A stretch of DNA of 64,000 nucleotides from Sordaria brevicollis (Eukaryota > Ascomycota > Sordariomycetes > Sordariales > Sordariaceae). Under the pieces are notes generated by a model. It made no database searches. It saw nothing but the letters and a program-made list of their open reading frames with translations, and was not told the DNA's origin. Below are positions 1 through 14,208 of the stretch, in pieces; within the stretch, counting starts at the first letter, position 1, and each line of letters opens with the position of its first letter. A program made the translations under genes and the position numbers. Location: the NCBI GenBank assembly GCA_033439795.1, contig JAUTDP010000013.1:1054001-1118000 (forward strand). The letters run 5' to 3'.

Positions 1-620
1 ATTTCGAATATATTATTAGACGTTTTATTAGTAATAAATTCTTTTATATATCGGAAAAAGGGTAAATCCTCCCTCCGTTACGTTTTATCCTTATATTAAC
101 CTTTCCGAAACTATATTTATATTCCCCTATATTTTATTTATACCTTCTAATTAATTAAGGCTTTTCTCTCTTTTTTAGCCGTTTTTAATTATAATATTTA
201 TATAAAGGCTATTACCGAATCGATTTACTATATCTTTAATTACCCGAATAAATTATTATCTTCTATATTATTAATATCTTTTATTTTAATTCGTTTTTAA
301 ATAAATTCAATTAGGCTACTTAATATACTTTAACAATTTCGCATTATATAATCAATATACTTCGCGGCTTCTACGATTTCCGTAATACTTTTTAAGAGAA
401 GGTCGTTAATAAAAACCCGATTAATAGCGAATTCCGTAATTATTTTATCCGCCTTTATATCGTTATTAAGGAATTTACTAATATAATTCGCTTTCGCTTT
501 ATTAACGATAATTTTATTAGTATTTTAAAATAGTTTATTCGCTATAGAAAATAATCGGTTAATAATTATTTTTAAAAAAATTATTATGAATTCCTCCTTT
601 CTAATAAAGATAATTTAATC
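1..620 (-). pseudogene. LINE-A ORF3 (L1), partial
   Basis: This is the C-terminal two-thirds of the third LINE-A frame, cut by the window edge. It aligns with the better-read ORF3 of L5 and L8. Stops fall at positions where other copies suggest Gln. The function is unknown; see the L5 ORF3 entry. Confidence 0.5.
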
Positions 621-1069
621 GGTAATCGTATTCTTTTAAATAATATCCCTTATAATAATAATAATAATTTGCCCTATAATAATAGTAATAATTTATTTTG
701 TAGTAGTAGCGGTAGAATTCCCCCGAATAATAATAGTATTTGTATACTTTCTTATAATAATTCCCCGATAGAAATTAATTCGTTAATTATTCGTTTTACT
801 AATCCTATTCCTATTAATAGTAATTAATTCATTTAGCGTTAATTCGTAATTAATATTATATATTAGTATATTCGTTAATTTAATAAATAGAACCGTTTAT
901 TCGCCGATAATAATAAAATATTAAAGGCTTTAATTAATTGTAAAAAAAAATAATAATTAAATAGGTTATCGTTTTCGCGGTCTAATAAATTCTTAATTAA
1001 ATAGAAATCCTCCCCTATTTTCGTTCTAGTGTATTAATAAATAAAAGTAAAAGAAAAGGAAAAAAAGAA

Positions 1070-4000
1070 AATTAAAAATAGCGAGCGAATTCGTTTCATT
1101 ACTCTTTTTTTAATTCAATTATTAAATAGTATTTATTTAATCGTCCTAACCGAAATATTTATAATAAAATTCTTTCGGCCTTAATTTTATCGTTTAAATA
1201 AATTTAAAATTATTTTTACGTTTACGGCTAATTAGTTATTACGAATTACGTATTTATTATTTAGAAATATTCGAATATAATATAGTAAAACGTTTCCCGT
1301 TTTAATCCGTATAAATAAATAGGGGTATCGACGTTAAGGATTCTCTTTTAGAAAAGGAAAGCCCTAAGGCTAATTACCTCTATTCTCGTTTAAACGAGGA
1401 GGGAGTTTTTTACTTTCGTTAATAGATAATAATCTTTATTATCCTTCGAAAATTAGGTTCTTTTCCGCTTCTTTTTTTTTTAACCGATTATATATTATTT
1501 TATTATAATATCGTTAAATTTCGGGTCGAAGTTAATAATTATAAATTTATATTATTAACCTAATTTAATTATTATTATTATTAATTAATAATTATAGCGC
1601 AATATTTATTTTCTTTTTATAACGTTCTTTAATTATATTTTTCGATCGAGGGTTAAAAGTTCCGGCAATTATAATAATTAAATAAGTACGCCTATTACCG
1701 GGGGCGGTCCCGCTATAATTACTATAAAGTTCTCTATTAGTATTTATTCCTCCGCCTATTTAATTTTAACGGTATTACTTTCCGATTTATTAATAAATAA
1801 TCGACCTTTTATTTATTTTATTTAAATATAATTAATTATTTAAATTACTATTCTTCGGACGAATTTAACCTAATTTATATAAGCGAATTTTTCTTCGAAA
1901 GCCTTTACCCGCTTATTAAAATAGAGGTCGAATAGTGGGTAAAAAATTTCCGTTTTAAAATTCTATATTAGTATAACTTTATACGCCCCGGCGACGATTT
2001 TTAAATATTTAATTTAATATTTAATTAATCCGATCGTTATTTTTCGGGGTTTATTATATATTTTTATTAATTAATAGAAGGCTAAAATTCTATATATAAT
2101 TGCACTTCGAATATATTTAATATAAATCTCCTTCGTACGAACGAAAGAATAATTTTAAATCTTTATAATTAACCGGGTTAATATATTTATTTAAATTTTT
2201 ATTTTTTTTTTAATAATTTCTATATAGGTTCGATAATTAAGTTTATAATTTAATTAAACGTTTAAGAATTTTATCGATTCCGTTAATCGAAATATAATAT
2301 CCTTAAATTAGAGAATTTCCGTTTTTAGTACCCTCGTTCGTATAAAATATATTAATTCCGTTTTATTCGCTTCGAATTCTATATTTCTCTCCTTTATTTA
2401 TTCGGAGTAAATTTCTTATACCGCTTAAAGTATTTTATAATTCTTTTTAATAATCTTCGCTACGGTAATAATATTAATATCGTCGGTAAAGCCGATTGTA
2501 ATTATATTTTTAATTATAATTAATTTATAATATAATAAAGTAATAAAGAAAATAAAAAGAATTAAAGAAAAGGGGGAGTTTTAAAATATTTTAATTTCTA
2601 TAGCGTAAAGAGTAGATATTTCGTCGTTGAAAAAAAAGGAATTTCTTTATCCGTTAATAAAATTTACTATTTATTCGAAAATTTATTATAAAAATTATAT
2701 TTCCTATAAAGTATATAATAACTACTTATAATTAATTTTATTGAATACGCTTTTAAAATTAAAGAATATTAGTAATATAACGGTTTTAAATTTCTAAACC
2801 GTATATATAATATTTATAATAATACGGATAATAAATTCGGTCGAATAATTTACCCAATTGTTTATTTAACCCTTTAATAAGAGGTTAAATTCTTTTACGG
2901 TTTAAATAAATTTTTTAATAACGAACGCTTCGAAGATTTTCTTAATGTTATTTAATAATAAAATTAGCCTCTACGCGCCGGTTAACTTTTATTATATAGC
3001 GGTTTTTTTTAACTTTTTAAAAACGATTATTTTCGCATTTTTAAATTATTATAGGAAGTATTTAAAATAAAAGTTCGTAATTGCGAAAGTAATTATAATT
3101 TTTTGGAATAATTCTTTATAAATTTTTAGAAATTTATTCGAATATTAATCGACGTCCGGTATTTTATTTAAAATTATCCGAAATAAAACTTTTTAAATAT
3201 TTTCTTCGGTAATTAATTCGTTAATAAATAATGAGTCGCTAATATTTAAAAGAAAGGTTTAATTAAATAAATAATCTATAAGGATATTTATTTTCGGGAA
3301 GAAACGTTCGGCGAGAATATTCGCTTTACTATTATAATTTTCGATTTCTTCTATTCCTTTATATTATTTAAGAATTAAGAATTTAGGCGGGTTTATTAGT
3401 AAATAATTTTAGGTATAGGTTTATTTTTCGAAGGTTTAAAATTTATTTAAATTTTTCGATACCCTTTCGACGCCTTTTCATTATATCGCTTACTAAGCTT
3501 TTACGTTAATTTTCCTTTTTTTTATTAATATTTCTACGAATTTTACCCAATTTAAGGATATCTTTTCCTTATATTACTTTTACTACTTCTATTTCGTATT
3601 TTTTATTATTATTTTATATTTTAACGTTTATTACTTCGCTTTTCTCCTTCGACTTTTCTTCCAATATAAAACGAACTCTTCCGTTATATTTATAAATTCT
3701 TTATCGAATTTATTAAATATAAATTCTAATTCCTCTTTTGTATTAATTTTCGCTGGGATTAAAATCCGTTATAACGCTACTTTTCGTACTTTTTTTATAT
3801 TTATTAAATTCTAATTATAATTTTCCTTTATTTCCGCTTTTTTAATTTTTTTTTTAATATAGACCTAAATTTCTTAAGGATAATAATTCGAGCCGGTTTA
3901 TTCGTACCGTTACGCCCCCTAATATTTAATTTCGATTCTTAATATTATTTATATATAATCGATTATTTTATTTCTTTTTTCCCGTATTATATTATTTATA

Positions 4001-4525
4001 TAGGTCGGTTCCCTTTTAAAGGTAATAAATTATATATATTACCGTTATACTTATATAAGGAATTTTTCGGCTCTTAAATTAATCCTATTCTTTAAATCCT
4101 AATCGGGATAATAGAGGTTAAAGTCCCCGACGGTTATAATTTAATATTTTACCGGGGGTTTTTCTTCGAAGAATTTAAAGAGGGGAAACCTTTATTCGTA
4201 TTTTAATATTCTATATATTTTAATAGGGGAATAAATTAAATAGACGGTTAATAACTCCTTTAAATTCTTAAATATTATAGAGGCCTAATTTTTTTCGATG
4301 TAAAAGTTTAAATTTTTAAAATTCTATTTCTTATTTATATAAATAATTACCTTCCCCTTTTTTAAATAATTTACCCCGATATATTTACTGCTTTACGGAT
4401 AATAAATATCCTCGTTCAAATTCCTACCCAATTTTTAAATCGCTACGATATTATAAATCTCTTCCTATTCGAATAGTAATTTCCTTCTTTCGTACAATTT
4501 CCCTACATTTTAATAGAATATTTTC
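1070..4525 (-). pseudogene. LINE-A ORF2 endonuclease/reverse transcriptase (L1)
   Basis: This is the complete ORF2 region of L1, RIP-damaged. Reading right to left it has the endonuclease start near 4515, then the reverse transcriptase, then the C-terminal zinc motif near 1290-1330. The RT catalytic box at about 2472-2492 reads GFTDDIN on the minus strand. Both catalytic aspartates survive here, whereas in L2, L3, L4, L5 and L10 one or both have become Asn. Many other in-frame stops (TAA/TAG) show the gene is dead. Confidence 0.85.
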
Positions 4526-4529
4526 AATT

Positions 4530-5706
4530 AAATTATTAATTACTCTATAAGGGAATATTTTTTAACCCTATAGGCGGAATAGGAGCGGGAGTTTTTTTTT
4601 TTTAAATAGCCGGTTTAGCGGTAATAATTAAACCGGCGCTATTCTAAATACCCAAATTTTAAAAATTCGTAAATATATTTATTAAATTTTTAATTATTAA
4701 TTTTAATTTAATAAAGGGCCCGCTAATCCGTTTACGGGTATAGCCTTTATTTCCGCTTTTAAATTCCTTTTTACAAATAATAATAGTACGGACGGTAGGG
4801 GGGGCGTTAAAAAAATCGATATTTTTATTATCCTTTACCGCCGCCGGTTTTAATATAATATTTTTTTCGGAATCCTTTTAGTACGTAAATAAGCGTAATT
4901 TTTTAACGTACTTTATAATAACTTTCGCGATAACTTTTTTAAAAATAGAGTATACCTTCTTTTCGAAGGCGTAATACTTATACTTTTTATACGGAATATA
5001 GAAGATTAGCGATTTATTTTCGTTAAATAAGCAATTCGCTTCTTTAAAGCGGTCTTTATTATATTTATCCTTATTATAGCGTTTATAAATGTTAATATTA
5101 TAATAAAATTTCTTTAAATATTTTACGCTTTAATAAATAAAATATTATTAAATATTAGCCGAAGAAGTAAACGGTTTATAAATATACGTACTACCTTCCT
5201 AGAGGAGGAATTTTTTATAAAGAATTTCGGCCGCCTTTATAATTGTAACCTTTATTATAAAGAAACCTTTATCCTCGCTAATTCTCTTCTTCTACGGGCG
5301 TATTTTAATAATAAAGGCGGTTAAATTCGTTTATTATATTTTATAAGTAATATCCTCTATTTTTATATATTCGGCGATATTTGCTTAAAGGAACCTTTTA
5401 GCGATTAACGTAATAGTATTTAAAAATACGAACGCTTTTTCGCTAAAGACTTTCTTAGCCTAAATTTAATATTATTAATATTATTCGTACGTAGCGTTAT
5501 TAAATATAATTCTATAATCTCCGGTCGTAAGTAATTTCGTAGCGGTTCGTACGATATTAGGGGTGCCGGTCCTTAGGTCGCGAAATATTTTCTCGATTTG
5601 GGTCTTGGTTTCTTCGTTCGTCCGCTTCGAATATTAAATATCGATCGTAATACTTCGAATAAGGAGGGTGCGGTCGTAGTTAACGGGGAGTGTCTTCGGG
5701 GGGGGG
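4530..5706 (-). pseudogene. LINE-A ORF1 (L1), 5'-truncated
   Basis: This is the 3' two-thirds of ORF1, the gag-like nucleic-acid-binding protein. It includes the degenerate zinc-knuckle region around 4940-5060, where Cys and His codons have become Tyr. It ends at a poly-C tract on the sense strand (run of G on the plus strand, about 5697-5706). The first roughly 500 bp of the frame are missing. Confidence 0.75.
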
Positions 5707-8700
5707 TTCTTACGTTTATGGTTAATTAATTATTACGAATTATATATTTATTATCCGGAAATATTCGAACGTAATATAGTAGAACGTTTCCCGTTTTAAT
5801 CCGTACGAATAAATAAGGGTATTAATATCGGGGATTTTCCTTTAAAAAAGGAAAGCCTTAAGGCTAATTACCTCCGTTCTCGTTTAAACGAAGAGGGAAT
5901 TCTTTACTTTCGTTAATAGATAATAATCTTTATCGTTTTCCGAAAATTAGGTTCTCTTCCATTTCTTCTTTTTTTAATTAATTATATATTATTTTATTGT
6001 AATATTATTAAATTTTAGGTCGAAATTAATAATTATAAATTTATATTACCGATTTAATTTAATTATTGCTATTATTAATTAATAATTATAATATAATATT
6101 TATTTTCTCCTTATAGTATCTTCTAATTATATTTTTCGATCGAAGGTTAAAAATTCTAACGGTTATAATAATTAAGCGAATACGCCTATTATTAGGGGTA
6201 ATCCCGCTATAATCGTTATAAAATTCTCCATCGGTATTTATTCCTCCGCTTATTTAATTTTAATAATACCGCTTTCTAATTTATTAATAAATAATCGACC
6301 TTTTATTCGTTTTATTTAAATATAATTAATTACTTAAACTACTATTTTTCGGACAAATTTAATTTAATCCGTACGGGCGAATCTCTTTTTAAAAACCCTT
6401 ACCTATTTATTAAAATAGAAATCGAATAATAAGTAAAAAATTTCTATTTTAAAATTCCGTATTAGTATAACTTTATACGCCTTAATAACGACTTTTAAAT
6501 ATTTAATTTAATATTTAATTAATTTAATTACTATCTTTCGGGGTTTATTATATATTTTTATCGATTAATAAAAGGTTAAAACTTTATATATAATCGCATT
6601 TCGAATATATTTAATATAAATCTTCTTTATATAAACGAAAGAATAACCTTAAATCTTTACAGTTAATTAAATTAACGTATTCATTTAAATTTTTATTTTC
6701 TTCTTAATAATTTCTATATAAATTCGATAATTAAATTTATAATTTAATTAAACGTTTAGGAATTTTATTAATTTCGTCGATCGAAATATAATATCCCCGA
6801 ATTAAAGAATTTCTATTTTTAATACCCTTGTCCGCGTAAAATATATTAATTCCGTTTTATTCGCTTCGAATTCTATATTTCTCTCCCTTACTTATTTAGA
6901 GTAAATTTCTTATACTATTTAAAATATCCTATAATTCTCTTTAATAATCTTCGCTATAGCGACGATATTAATATCGTTGGCGAAACCGATTATAATTATA
7001 TTCTTAATTATAATTAATTTACAGTATAATAAAATAATAAAAAAAATAAAAAGAATTAAAGAGAAGGGGGAATTTTAGAATACTCTAACTTCTATAACGT
7101 AAAGAGCGGATATTTCGTCGTTAAAAAAAAGGGAATTTCTTTATTTATTAACGAAATTCGCTATTTATTCGAAAATTTATTATAAAAATTATATTTCCTA
7201 TAAAATATATAATAGCTATTTATAATTAATTTTATCGAATACGCTTTTGAAATTAAAAAGTATTAGCGACGTAACGGCTCCGAATTTCTAAACCGTATAT
7301 ATAATATTTATAATAATATAAATAATAAATTCGGTCGAACGATTTGCCCGATTATTTATTTAACCCTCTAATAGGAAATTAAATTCTTCCGCGATTTAAA
7401 TAAATCTCTTAGTAACGAACGTTTCGAAAATTTTCCTAACGTTATTTAATAATAAAATTAACTTTTATACGCCGGTTAATTTTTATTATATAATAGTTTT
7501 TTTTAATTTTTTAAAAACGATTATTTTCGCGTTTTTAAACCGTTATAGGAAATACCCAAAACGAAAATTCGCAATTACGAAAATAGTTATAATTTTTCGG
7601 AATAATTCTTTATAAATTTTTAAAAATTTATTCGAATATTAATCGACGCCCGGTATTTTATTCGGAGTTATCTAAAATAAAACTTCTTAAATATCCTCTT
7701 TAATAATTAATTCGTTAATAAATAACGAATTGCCGGTATTTAATAGAAGGGTTTAATTAGGTAAATAATTTATAAAAATATTTACCTTCGGGAAAAAACG
7801 TTCGGCGAAAATATTCGTTTTATTATTATAATTTTCAATTTTTTTTATTCCTTCGTATTATTTAAAAATTAAAAATTTGAACAAGTCTATTAATAAATAG
7901 CTTTAGGTACGGGCCTATTTTTCGAGGGTTTAAAATTTATTTAAATTCTTTAATACCCTTTTAATACTTTTTTACTATATTGTTTATTAAATTTTCGTAT
8001 TAATTTTTCTTTTTTTTATCGATACTTTTACGAATTTTACCCAATTTATAAATATCTTTTCCTTATACTATTTTTATTATTTCCGCTTCGTATTTTTTAT
8101 TATTATTTTATATTTTAATATTTATTATTTCGCTTTTCTCCTTCGACCTTTTTTCTAATATAAAACGAATTCTTTTACTATATTTATAAATTCTCTATTG
8201 AATTTATCGAATATAAATTTTAATTCTTTTTTCGTATCGATTTTCGTTAAAACCGAAATCCGTTATAACGCCGCTTTTTATACCTTTTCTATATTTATTA
8301 AATTCTAATTATAATTTTCTTCTATTTTTACTTTCTTAACCTTCTTTTTGGTATAAACCTAAATTTTTTAAAGATAATAGTCCGAACCGGTTTATTCGTA
8401 CCGTTATACCTTTTAATATTTAGTTTCGATTCCTAATATTATTTATACGTAATTAATTATCCTATTTTTTTTTTCCTATATCGTATTATTTATATAAGTT
8501 AATTCCCTTTTAAAAATAATAAATTATATACGCTATTATTATATTTATATAAAGAGTTTTTCGGTTTTTAGGTTAATCCTATTCTTTAAATCCTAATTGG
8601 GATAATAAAAATTAAAATCCCCGACGGCTATAATTTAATATTTTACCGGGGGTTTCTCCTCGAAGAATTCGAAGAGGAGAAACCCCTATTCGTATTTTAA

Positions 8701-9014
8701 TATTCTATACGTTTTAATAGGGGAATAAATCGAATAAATAATTAATAATTCTTTTAAATTTTTAAACGTTACGGAAATCTAATCTTTTCCGATATAAAAA
8801 TCTAAATTTTTAAAATTCTATTTCTTATTTATATAAATAACTACCTTCCCTTTTTCTAAATAATTTACCTTAATATATTTATTGCCCTGTAAACGATAAA
8901 TATCTTCGTTTAAATTCCTACCCGGCTTTTAAATCGCTATAATATTATAAGTTTCTTCTTATTCGAATAATAATTTCCCTCTCTCGTACGATTTCTTTAT
9001 ATTTTAATAGAGTA
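5707..9014 (-). mobile_element. LINE-A copy L2, 3' segment (outer copy)
   Basis: L2 resumes at the C-terminal end of ORF2 and runs through RT and endonuclease to 9014, where full-length L3 is inserted. The copy continues at 15987 and reaches its intact 5' end at about 17781. Its 3' UTR and ORF3 are not adjacent; they are probably displaced left of the window by L1. Confidence 0.85.
5707..9014 (-). pseudogene. LINE-A ORF2 (L2), split by L3
   Basis: Endonuclease and reverse transcriptase remnant. The RT box near 6961-6985 reads GFANDIN on the minus strand, so the first catalytic Asp is now Asn, a G-to-A change that fits RIP. The endonuclease GDFN-type motif and the following LYYP lie near 8600-8625. 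Insertion of L3 separates the first few codons of ORF2, right of 15987, from the rest. Confidence 0.85.
9000..9014. repeat. Target-site duplication of L3, left copy
   Basis: TATTTTAATAGAGTA is present here and at 15987-16001, on either side of L3. The 15 bp match exactly. The sequence belongs to the L2 endonuclease region, so the two flanks join into one continuous L2 copy when L3 is removed. Confidence 0.9.
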
Positions 9015-9141
9015 AAGTAAGATTCTTATTCCCTAGCTAAATCTATAGTACTAATATAGTATAGGGTTTATCTCTAATTCTCCGTAGGATGAAACCGTAA
9101 GCGTTAAGCGCCCCGGATAAAAACCCCGGCTATAATTCCCA

Positions 9142-9159
9142 GCGCGGATTTATCCGCGC
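9142..9159. other. GC-rich hairpin in LINE-A 3' UTR (L3)
   Basis: GCGCGGAT and ATCCGCGC flank a 2-base loop and form a perfect stem. The same hairpin recurs about 130-150 bp from the 3' end in L5, L9 and L10 and degenerately in others. It lacks CpA and TpG and so is shielded from RIP. A role in recognition of the RNA by the element's reverse transcriptase is an inference. Confidence 0.7.
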
Positions 9160-9474
9160 CGCTTCTTCGGCATTTTACAATTATAATATATACTTACCGT
9201 TAACGCGATTAATATCCGTTTTATCCCTTCTATTTATTATTACGTAAAAATATTAAACCGTTCCGCTTTCCTAATCCGCTATCCCGTCCCCTTATTTATT
9301 ATTGCTTTCCGCTTTCCGCTCTTTTATTCGTTTATTTTTCTAACCGCTATTAAATTTCTTAACCGTTAAACTTTCCTTTACTCTTTTTATTTTCTTCTTC
9401 CCTTTATAACGGTTATATTTTTATTATAATTTGTATTAATATAAAGATTTCCCTCTTTTAAATATAAAAACCCT

Positions 9475-10290
9475 TTATCCCTTAGGCTTTTTTAAACTTT
9501 TCTTTCTTTTAATAATAATAATAATCGATTCGAAATAATTATTCCCCGTTAAAAACGTATTAAAGCGCTCCGTAAAATAATAGAAATTTCCGACGAAAAT
9601 AAAGGCGAAAATTCGTTTCCCCTTTGCTTTCCTTCGTCGACCTTTATATTTAATATAATTAGAACCGATATTAAAATTAGTTTCGAATATATTACTAAAT
9701 ATTTTATTAATAATAAATTCTTTTATATATTGGAAAAAGGGTAAATCCTCCCTCTATTATATTTTATTTTTACGTTAACCTCTCCGAAATTATATCTGTA
9801 CTCTTCCGTATTTCGTTTATACCTTTTAATTAATTAAGGCTTTTCTTTCCTTCCCGGTTATTTTTAATTATAATATTTATATAAAGGCTATTATTAAATT
9901 AATTTACTATATTTTTAATTACCCGAATAAATTATTATCTTCTATATTATTAATATCTTTTATTTTAATTCGTTTTTAAATAAATTTAATTAAATTATTT
10001 AATATATTTTAATAATTTCGTATTATATAATCGATATATTTCGCGGCTTTTATAATTTCTATAATACTTTTTAAAAAAAAGTTATTAATAAAAACCCGAT
10101 TAATAGCGAATTCCGCGATTATTTTATCCGCTTTTATATCGTCGTTAAGGAATTTACTAGTACGATTCACCTTCGCTTTATTAATAATAATTTTACCGGT
10201 ACCCTAAAGTAATTTATTTATTATAGAAAGTAATTGGTTAATAATTACCTTTAAAAAGGTTATTATAAATTCCTCCTTTCCGATAAAGAT
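9475..10290 (-). pseudogene. LINE-A ORF3 (L3)
   Basis: Third frame of LINE-A in full-length copy L3, on the element's sense strand. It ends at the TAA read at 9475-9477, the stop position shared with L4, L5, L6, L8 and L10. The frame contains TAA/TAG at Gln-like positions. The start is uncertain; only the C-terminal ~270 codons are given. Confidence 0.55.
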
Positions 10291-10739
10291 AATTTAATTA
10301 GCGGTTGTATTCCTTTAAATAATATCCTTTATAATAATAGTAGTAATTTATTCTATAATAGTAATAATAGTTTATTTCGTAATAATAATAGTGGAATTCC
10401 TTTAAATAGTAGCGGTATTCGTATACTTTCTTGTAATAATTCCCCGATAAAAATTAATTCGCTAATTATTCGTTTTATTAATCCTATTCTTATTAATAAT
10501 AATTAATTCGTTTAATATTAATTTGTAATTAATATTATACGTTAATATATTCGTTAATTTAATAAATAAAACCATTTATTCGCTAATAATAATAAAATAT
10601 TAAAAGTTTTAATTAATTATAAAAAAAAGTAATAATTAAATAAATCGTCGTTTTCGCGGCCTAATAAATTCTTAATTAAATAGAAATCCTCCTCCGTCTT
10701 CGTTTTAATGTATTAGTAAATAAAAGTAAAAGAAAAAGA

Positions 10740-13700
10740 AGAAAAGAAAATTAGGAATAGCGAGCGAATTCGTTTCGCCGTTCCTCTTTTAATTCGATTA
10801 TTAAACGGTATTTATTTAATCGTCCTAATTAAAATATTTATAATAGGATCCTTTCGGTTTTAATTTTATTGTTTAAATAAATTTGGAATTGTTTTTACGT
10901 TTACGGCTAATTGGTTATTACGAATTACGTATTTATTATTCGGAAATATTTAAACGTAATATAGTAAAATATTTTCCGTTTTAATCTATACGAGTAAATA
11001 AAGGTATTAATATTGGGGATTTTCTTTTAAAAAAAGAAAGTTTTAAAGCCGATTATTTTTATTTTCGTTTAAATAAAGAGGGAGTTCTTTATTTTCGTTA
11101 ATAAATAATAATTTTTATTATTTTCTAAAAGTTAGGTTCTTTTCTATTTCTTCTTTTTTTAATCGATTATATACCGTTTTATTATAATATCGTTAAATTT
11201 CGGATCGAAATTAATAATTGTAAATTTATACCGCCGACCTTATTTAATTACCGTTATTATTAATTAATAATTATAGTATAATACCTATTTTCTCTTCGTA
11301 ATATCCTTTAATTATACTTTTTAATCGAGGGTTAAAGGTTTTAGCGGTTATAATAATTAAATGGGTATGCCCGTTACCGGGGGTAGTCCCGCTATAATCG
11401 TTATAAAATTCTCTATTAATATTTATTCCTCCGTTTATTTAATTTTAATAATATTATTTTCTAATTTATTAATAAATAGTCGATTTTTTATTCGTTTTAT
11501 TTAAATATAATTAATTACTTAAATTATTATTCTTCGGATAAATTTAATTTAATCCGTACGGGCGAATTTCTTTTCGAAAGCCTTTATTTATTTATTAAAA
11601 TAAAAGTCGAATAGTAAGTAAAAAATTTCCGTTTCAAAATTCCGTATTAATATAGCCTTATACGCCCCGGTAACGATTTTTAAATATTTAATTTAATATT
11701 TAGCTAATCCGATTATTATTATTCGAAATTTATTATATACTTTTATTAGTTAATAGAAAATTAAAACTCTATATATAATTGCGCTTCGAATATATTTAAT
11801 ATAAATTTCTTTCGTACGAATAAAAGAATAATTCTAAATTTTTACGGTTAATTAAATTAATATATTCGTTTAAATTTTTATTTTCTTTTTAATAATTTCC
11901 GCGTAGGTTTAATAATTAAATTTATAATTTAATTAAATGTTTAAGAACCTTATCGATTCTATCGGTCGAAGTATAATATTTTTAAATTAGAGAATCTTTA
12001 TTTTTAATACCTTCGTCCGTGTAAAATATATTAATTCCGTTTTATTCGCTTCGAATTCTATATTTTTCTCCTTTATTTATTTAGAATAAATTTCCTATAC
12101 CGTTTAAAATATCCTATAATTCTCTTTAGTAATTTTCGCTATATCGACGATATTAATATCGTTAGCGAAGCCGATTATAATTATATTTTTAATTATAATT
12201 AATTTATAATATAATAGGGTAATAAAGAGGATAAAAAAAATTAAAGAAAGGGGAGAGCTTTAGGGTATTCTAGCTTTTATAATATAAAGAACGGATATTT
12301 CGTCGTCGAAGAAAAGGGAATTTCTTCGTTTATTAATAAAATTCGCTATTTATTCGAAAATTTATTATAAGAATTGTATTTCCTATAAGGTATATAATAA
12401 TTATTTATAATTAATTTTATTAAATACGCTTTTAAAATTAAGGAGTATTAACGACGTAACGGCTCCGAATTTCTAGGCCGTATATATAATATCCGTAACG
12501 ATATAGATAATAAATTCGGTCGAACGGTTTACCTAATTATTTATTTAGCCCTTTAATAAAAGGTTAAACTTTTCCGCGGTTTAAATAAATTTTTTAGCGA
12601 CGAACGTTTCGAAAATTTTCCTTACGTTATTTAATAATAAAATTAACCTCTATACGCCGGTTAACTTTTATTATATAGTGGTTTTTCTTAGTTTTTTAAG
12701 AATAATTATTTTCGCATTCTTAAATTATTATAGGAAATATTTAAGACGAAAGTTCGTAATTACGAAAGTAATTATAATTTTTCGGAATAATTCTTTATAA
12801 ATTTTTAGAAATTTATTTAAATATTAATCGACGCCCGGTATTTTATTCGGAATTATCCGAAATAAAATTTCTTAAATATCTTCTTCGGTAATTAATTCGT
12901 TAATAAATAATAAATTATTAATATTTAGGGGAAGGGTTTAATTGGGTAAATAATCCGTAGGGACGTTTACTTTCGGGAAGAAACGTTCGGCGAAAATATT
13001 CGCCTTATTATTATAATTTTCGATTTTTTTTATTCCTTCGTATTATTTAAAAATTAAGAATTTAGGCGGGTTTATTAGTAAATAATTTCGGGTACGGGCC
13101 TATTTTTCGAGGGTTTAAAATTTATTTAAATTTTTTAATACTTTTTCGACGCCTTTTTATTATATTATTTATTAAATTTTCGTATTAATTTTTCTTTTCT
13201 TTATCGATATTTCTACGAATTTTATTTAATTCGAAGATATTTTTTCCCTATATTATTTTTACTATTTCCGTTTTATATTTTTCGTTGCTATTTTATATTT
13301 TAGCGTTTATTATTTCGCTCTTTTCTTTTAATTTTTCTTTTAATACGGGACGAATTCTTTTATTATATTTATAAATTCTTTATTGAACTTATCGAATATA
13401 AATTTTAATTCCTTTTTCGTATCGATCTTCGTTAGGACCGAAATCTATTATAACGCCGCTTTTCGTATTTTTTCTATATTTATTAAATTTTAATTATAAT
13501 TTTCTTCTACTTCCGCTTTTTTAATTTTTCTTCCGGTATAAATTTAAACTTTTTAAGGATAATAGTCCGAACCGGTTTATTCATACCGTTACGCCCCTTA
13601 ATATTTAATTTCGATTTTTAATATTATTTATACGTAATCGATTATTTTATTTCTCTTTTTCTATATTATATTATTTATATAGGTCGGTTCCCCTTTAAGG

Positions 13701-14197
13701 GTAATAAATTATATATATTATTATTATATTTATATAAAGAATTTCTTAGTTTTTAAGCTAATTTTATTTTCTAAATCCTAATTGGGATAATAGAGGTTAA
13801 AATTTCCGATGGTTGTAATTTAATATTTTACCGGGGGTTTTTCTTCGAAAAATTCGAAGAGGAGAGACCTTTATTCGTATTCTAATATTTTATACGTTTT
13901 AATAGGGGAATAAATCGAGTAAACGGTTAATAATTCCTTTAAATTTTTAAACGTTATAAAGGCTTAATCTTTTTTAACGCAGAAATTTAAATTTTTAAAA
14001 TTTTATTTTTTATTTACGTAAATAATTACCTTCCCCTTTTTTAAATAATTTACCCTAATATATTTATTATACTATAAATAATAAATATCTTCGTTTAAAT
14101 TCTTACCCAATTTTTAAATCGCTATAATATTATAAATTTCCTCCTATTCGAATAATAATTTCCTTTTTTCGTACAATTTCCCTATATTTTAATAAAA
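10740..14197 (-). pseudogene. LINE-A ORF2 (L3)
   Basis: Complete ORF2 of L3. The endonuclease motif GNFNLYYP is read near 13790-13825 (family GDFN). The RT box near 12155-12172 reads GFANDIN (family FADD). A CxC...H...C zinc motif lies near 10960-11010. No RNase H motif could be read between the RT thumb and the zinc motif. Multiple RIP-type stops make it a pseudogene. Confidence 0.9.
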
Positions 14198-14208
14198 TAT
14201 TTTTAATT

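Larger units (their letters stand above)
1..5706 (-). mobile_element. LINE-A copy L1, 5'-truncated, partial
   Basis: This is a LINE-A copy in reverse orientation. Its 3' end lies about 660 bp left of the window, judged by alignment with L3. It holds the end of ORF3, all of ORF2 and the 3' part of ORF1. It stops abruptly at a run of G residues about 610 bp short of the full 5' end. Immediately to the right, L2 begins at a point near the end of ORF2. The simplest reading is that L1 is a 5'-truncated insertion inside L2, so the 3' part of L2 and the matching target-site duplication should lie left of the window. Confidence 0.85.
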
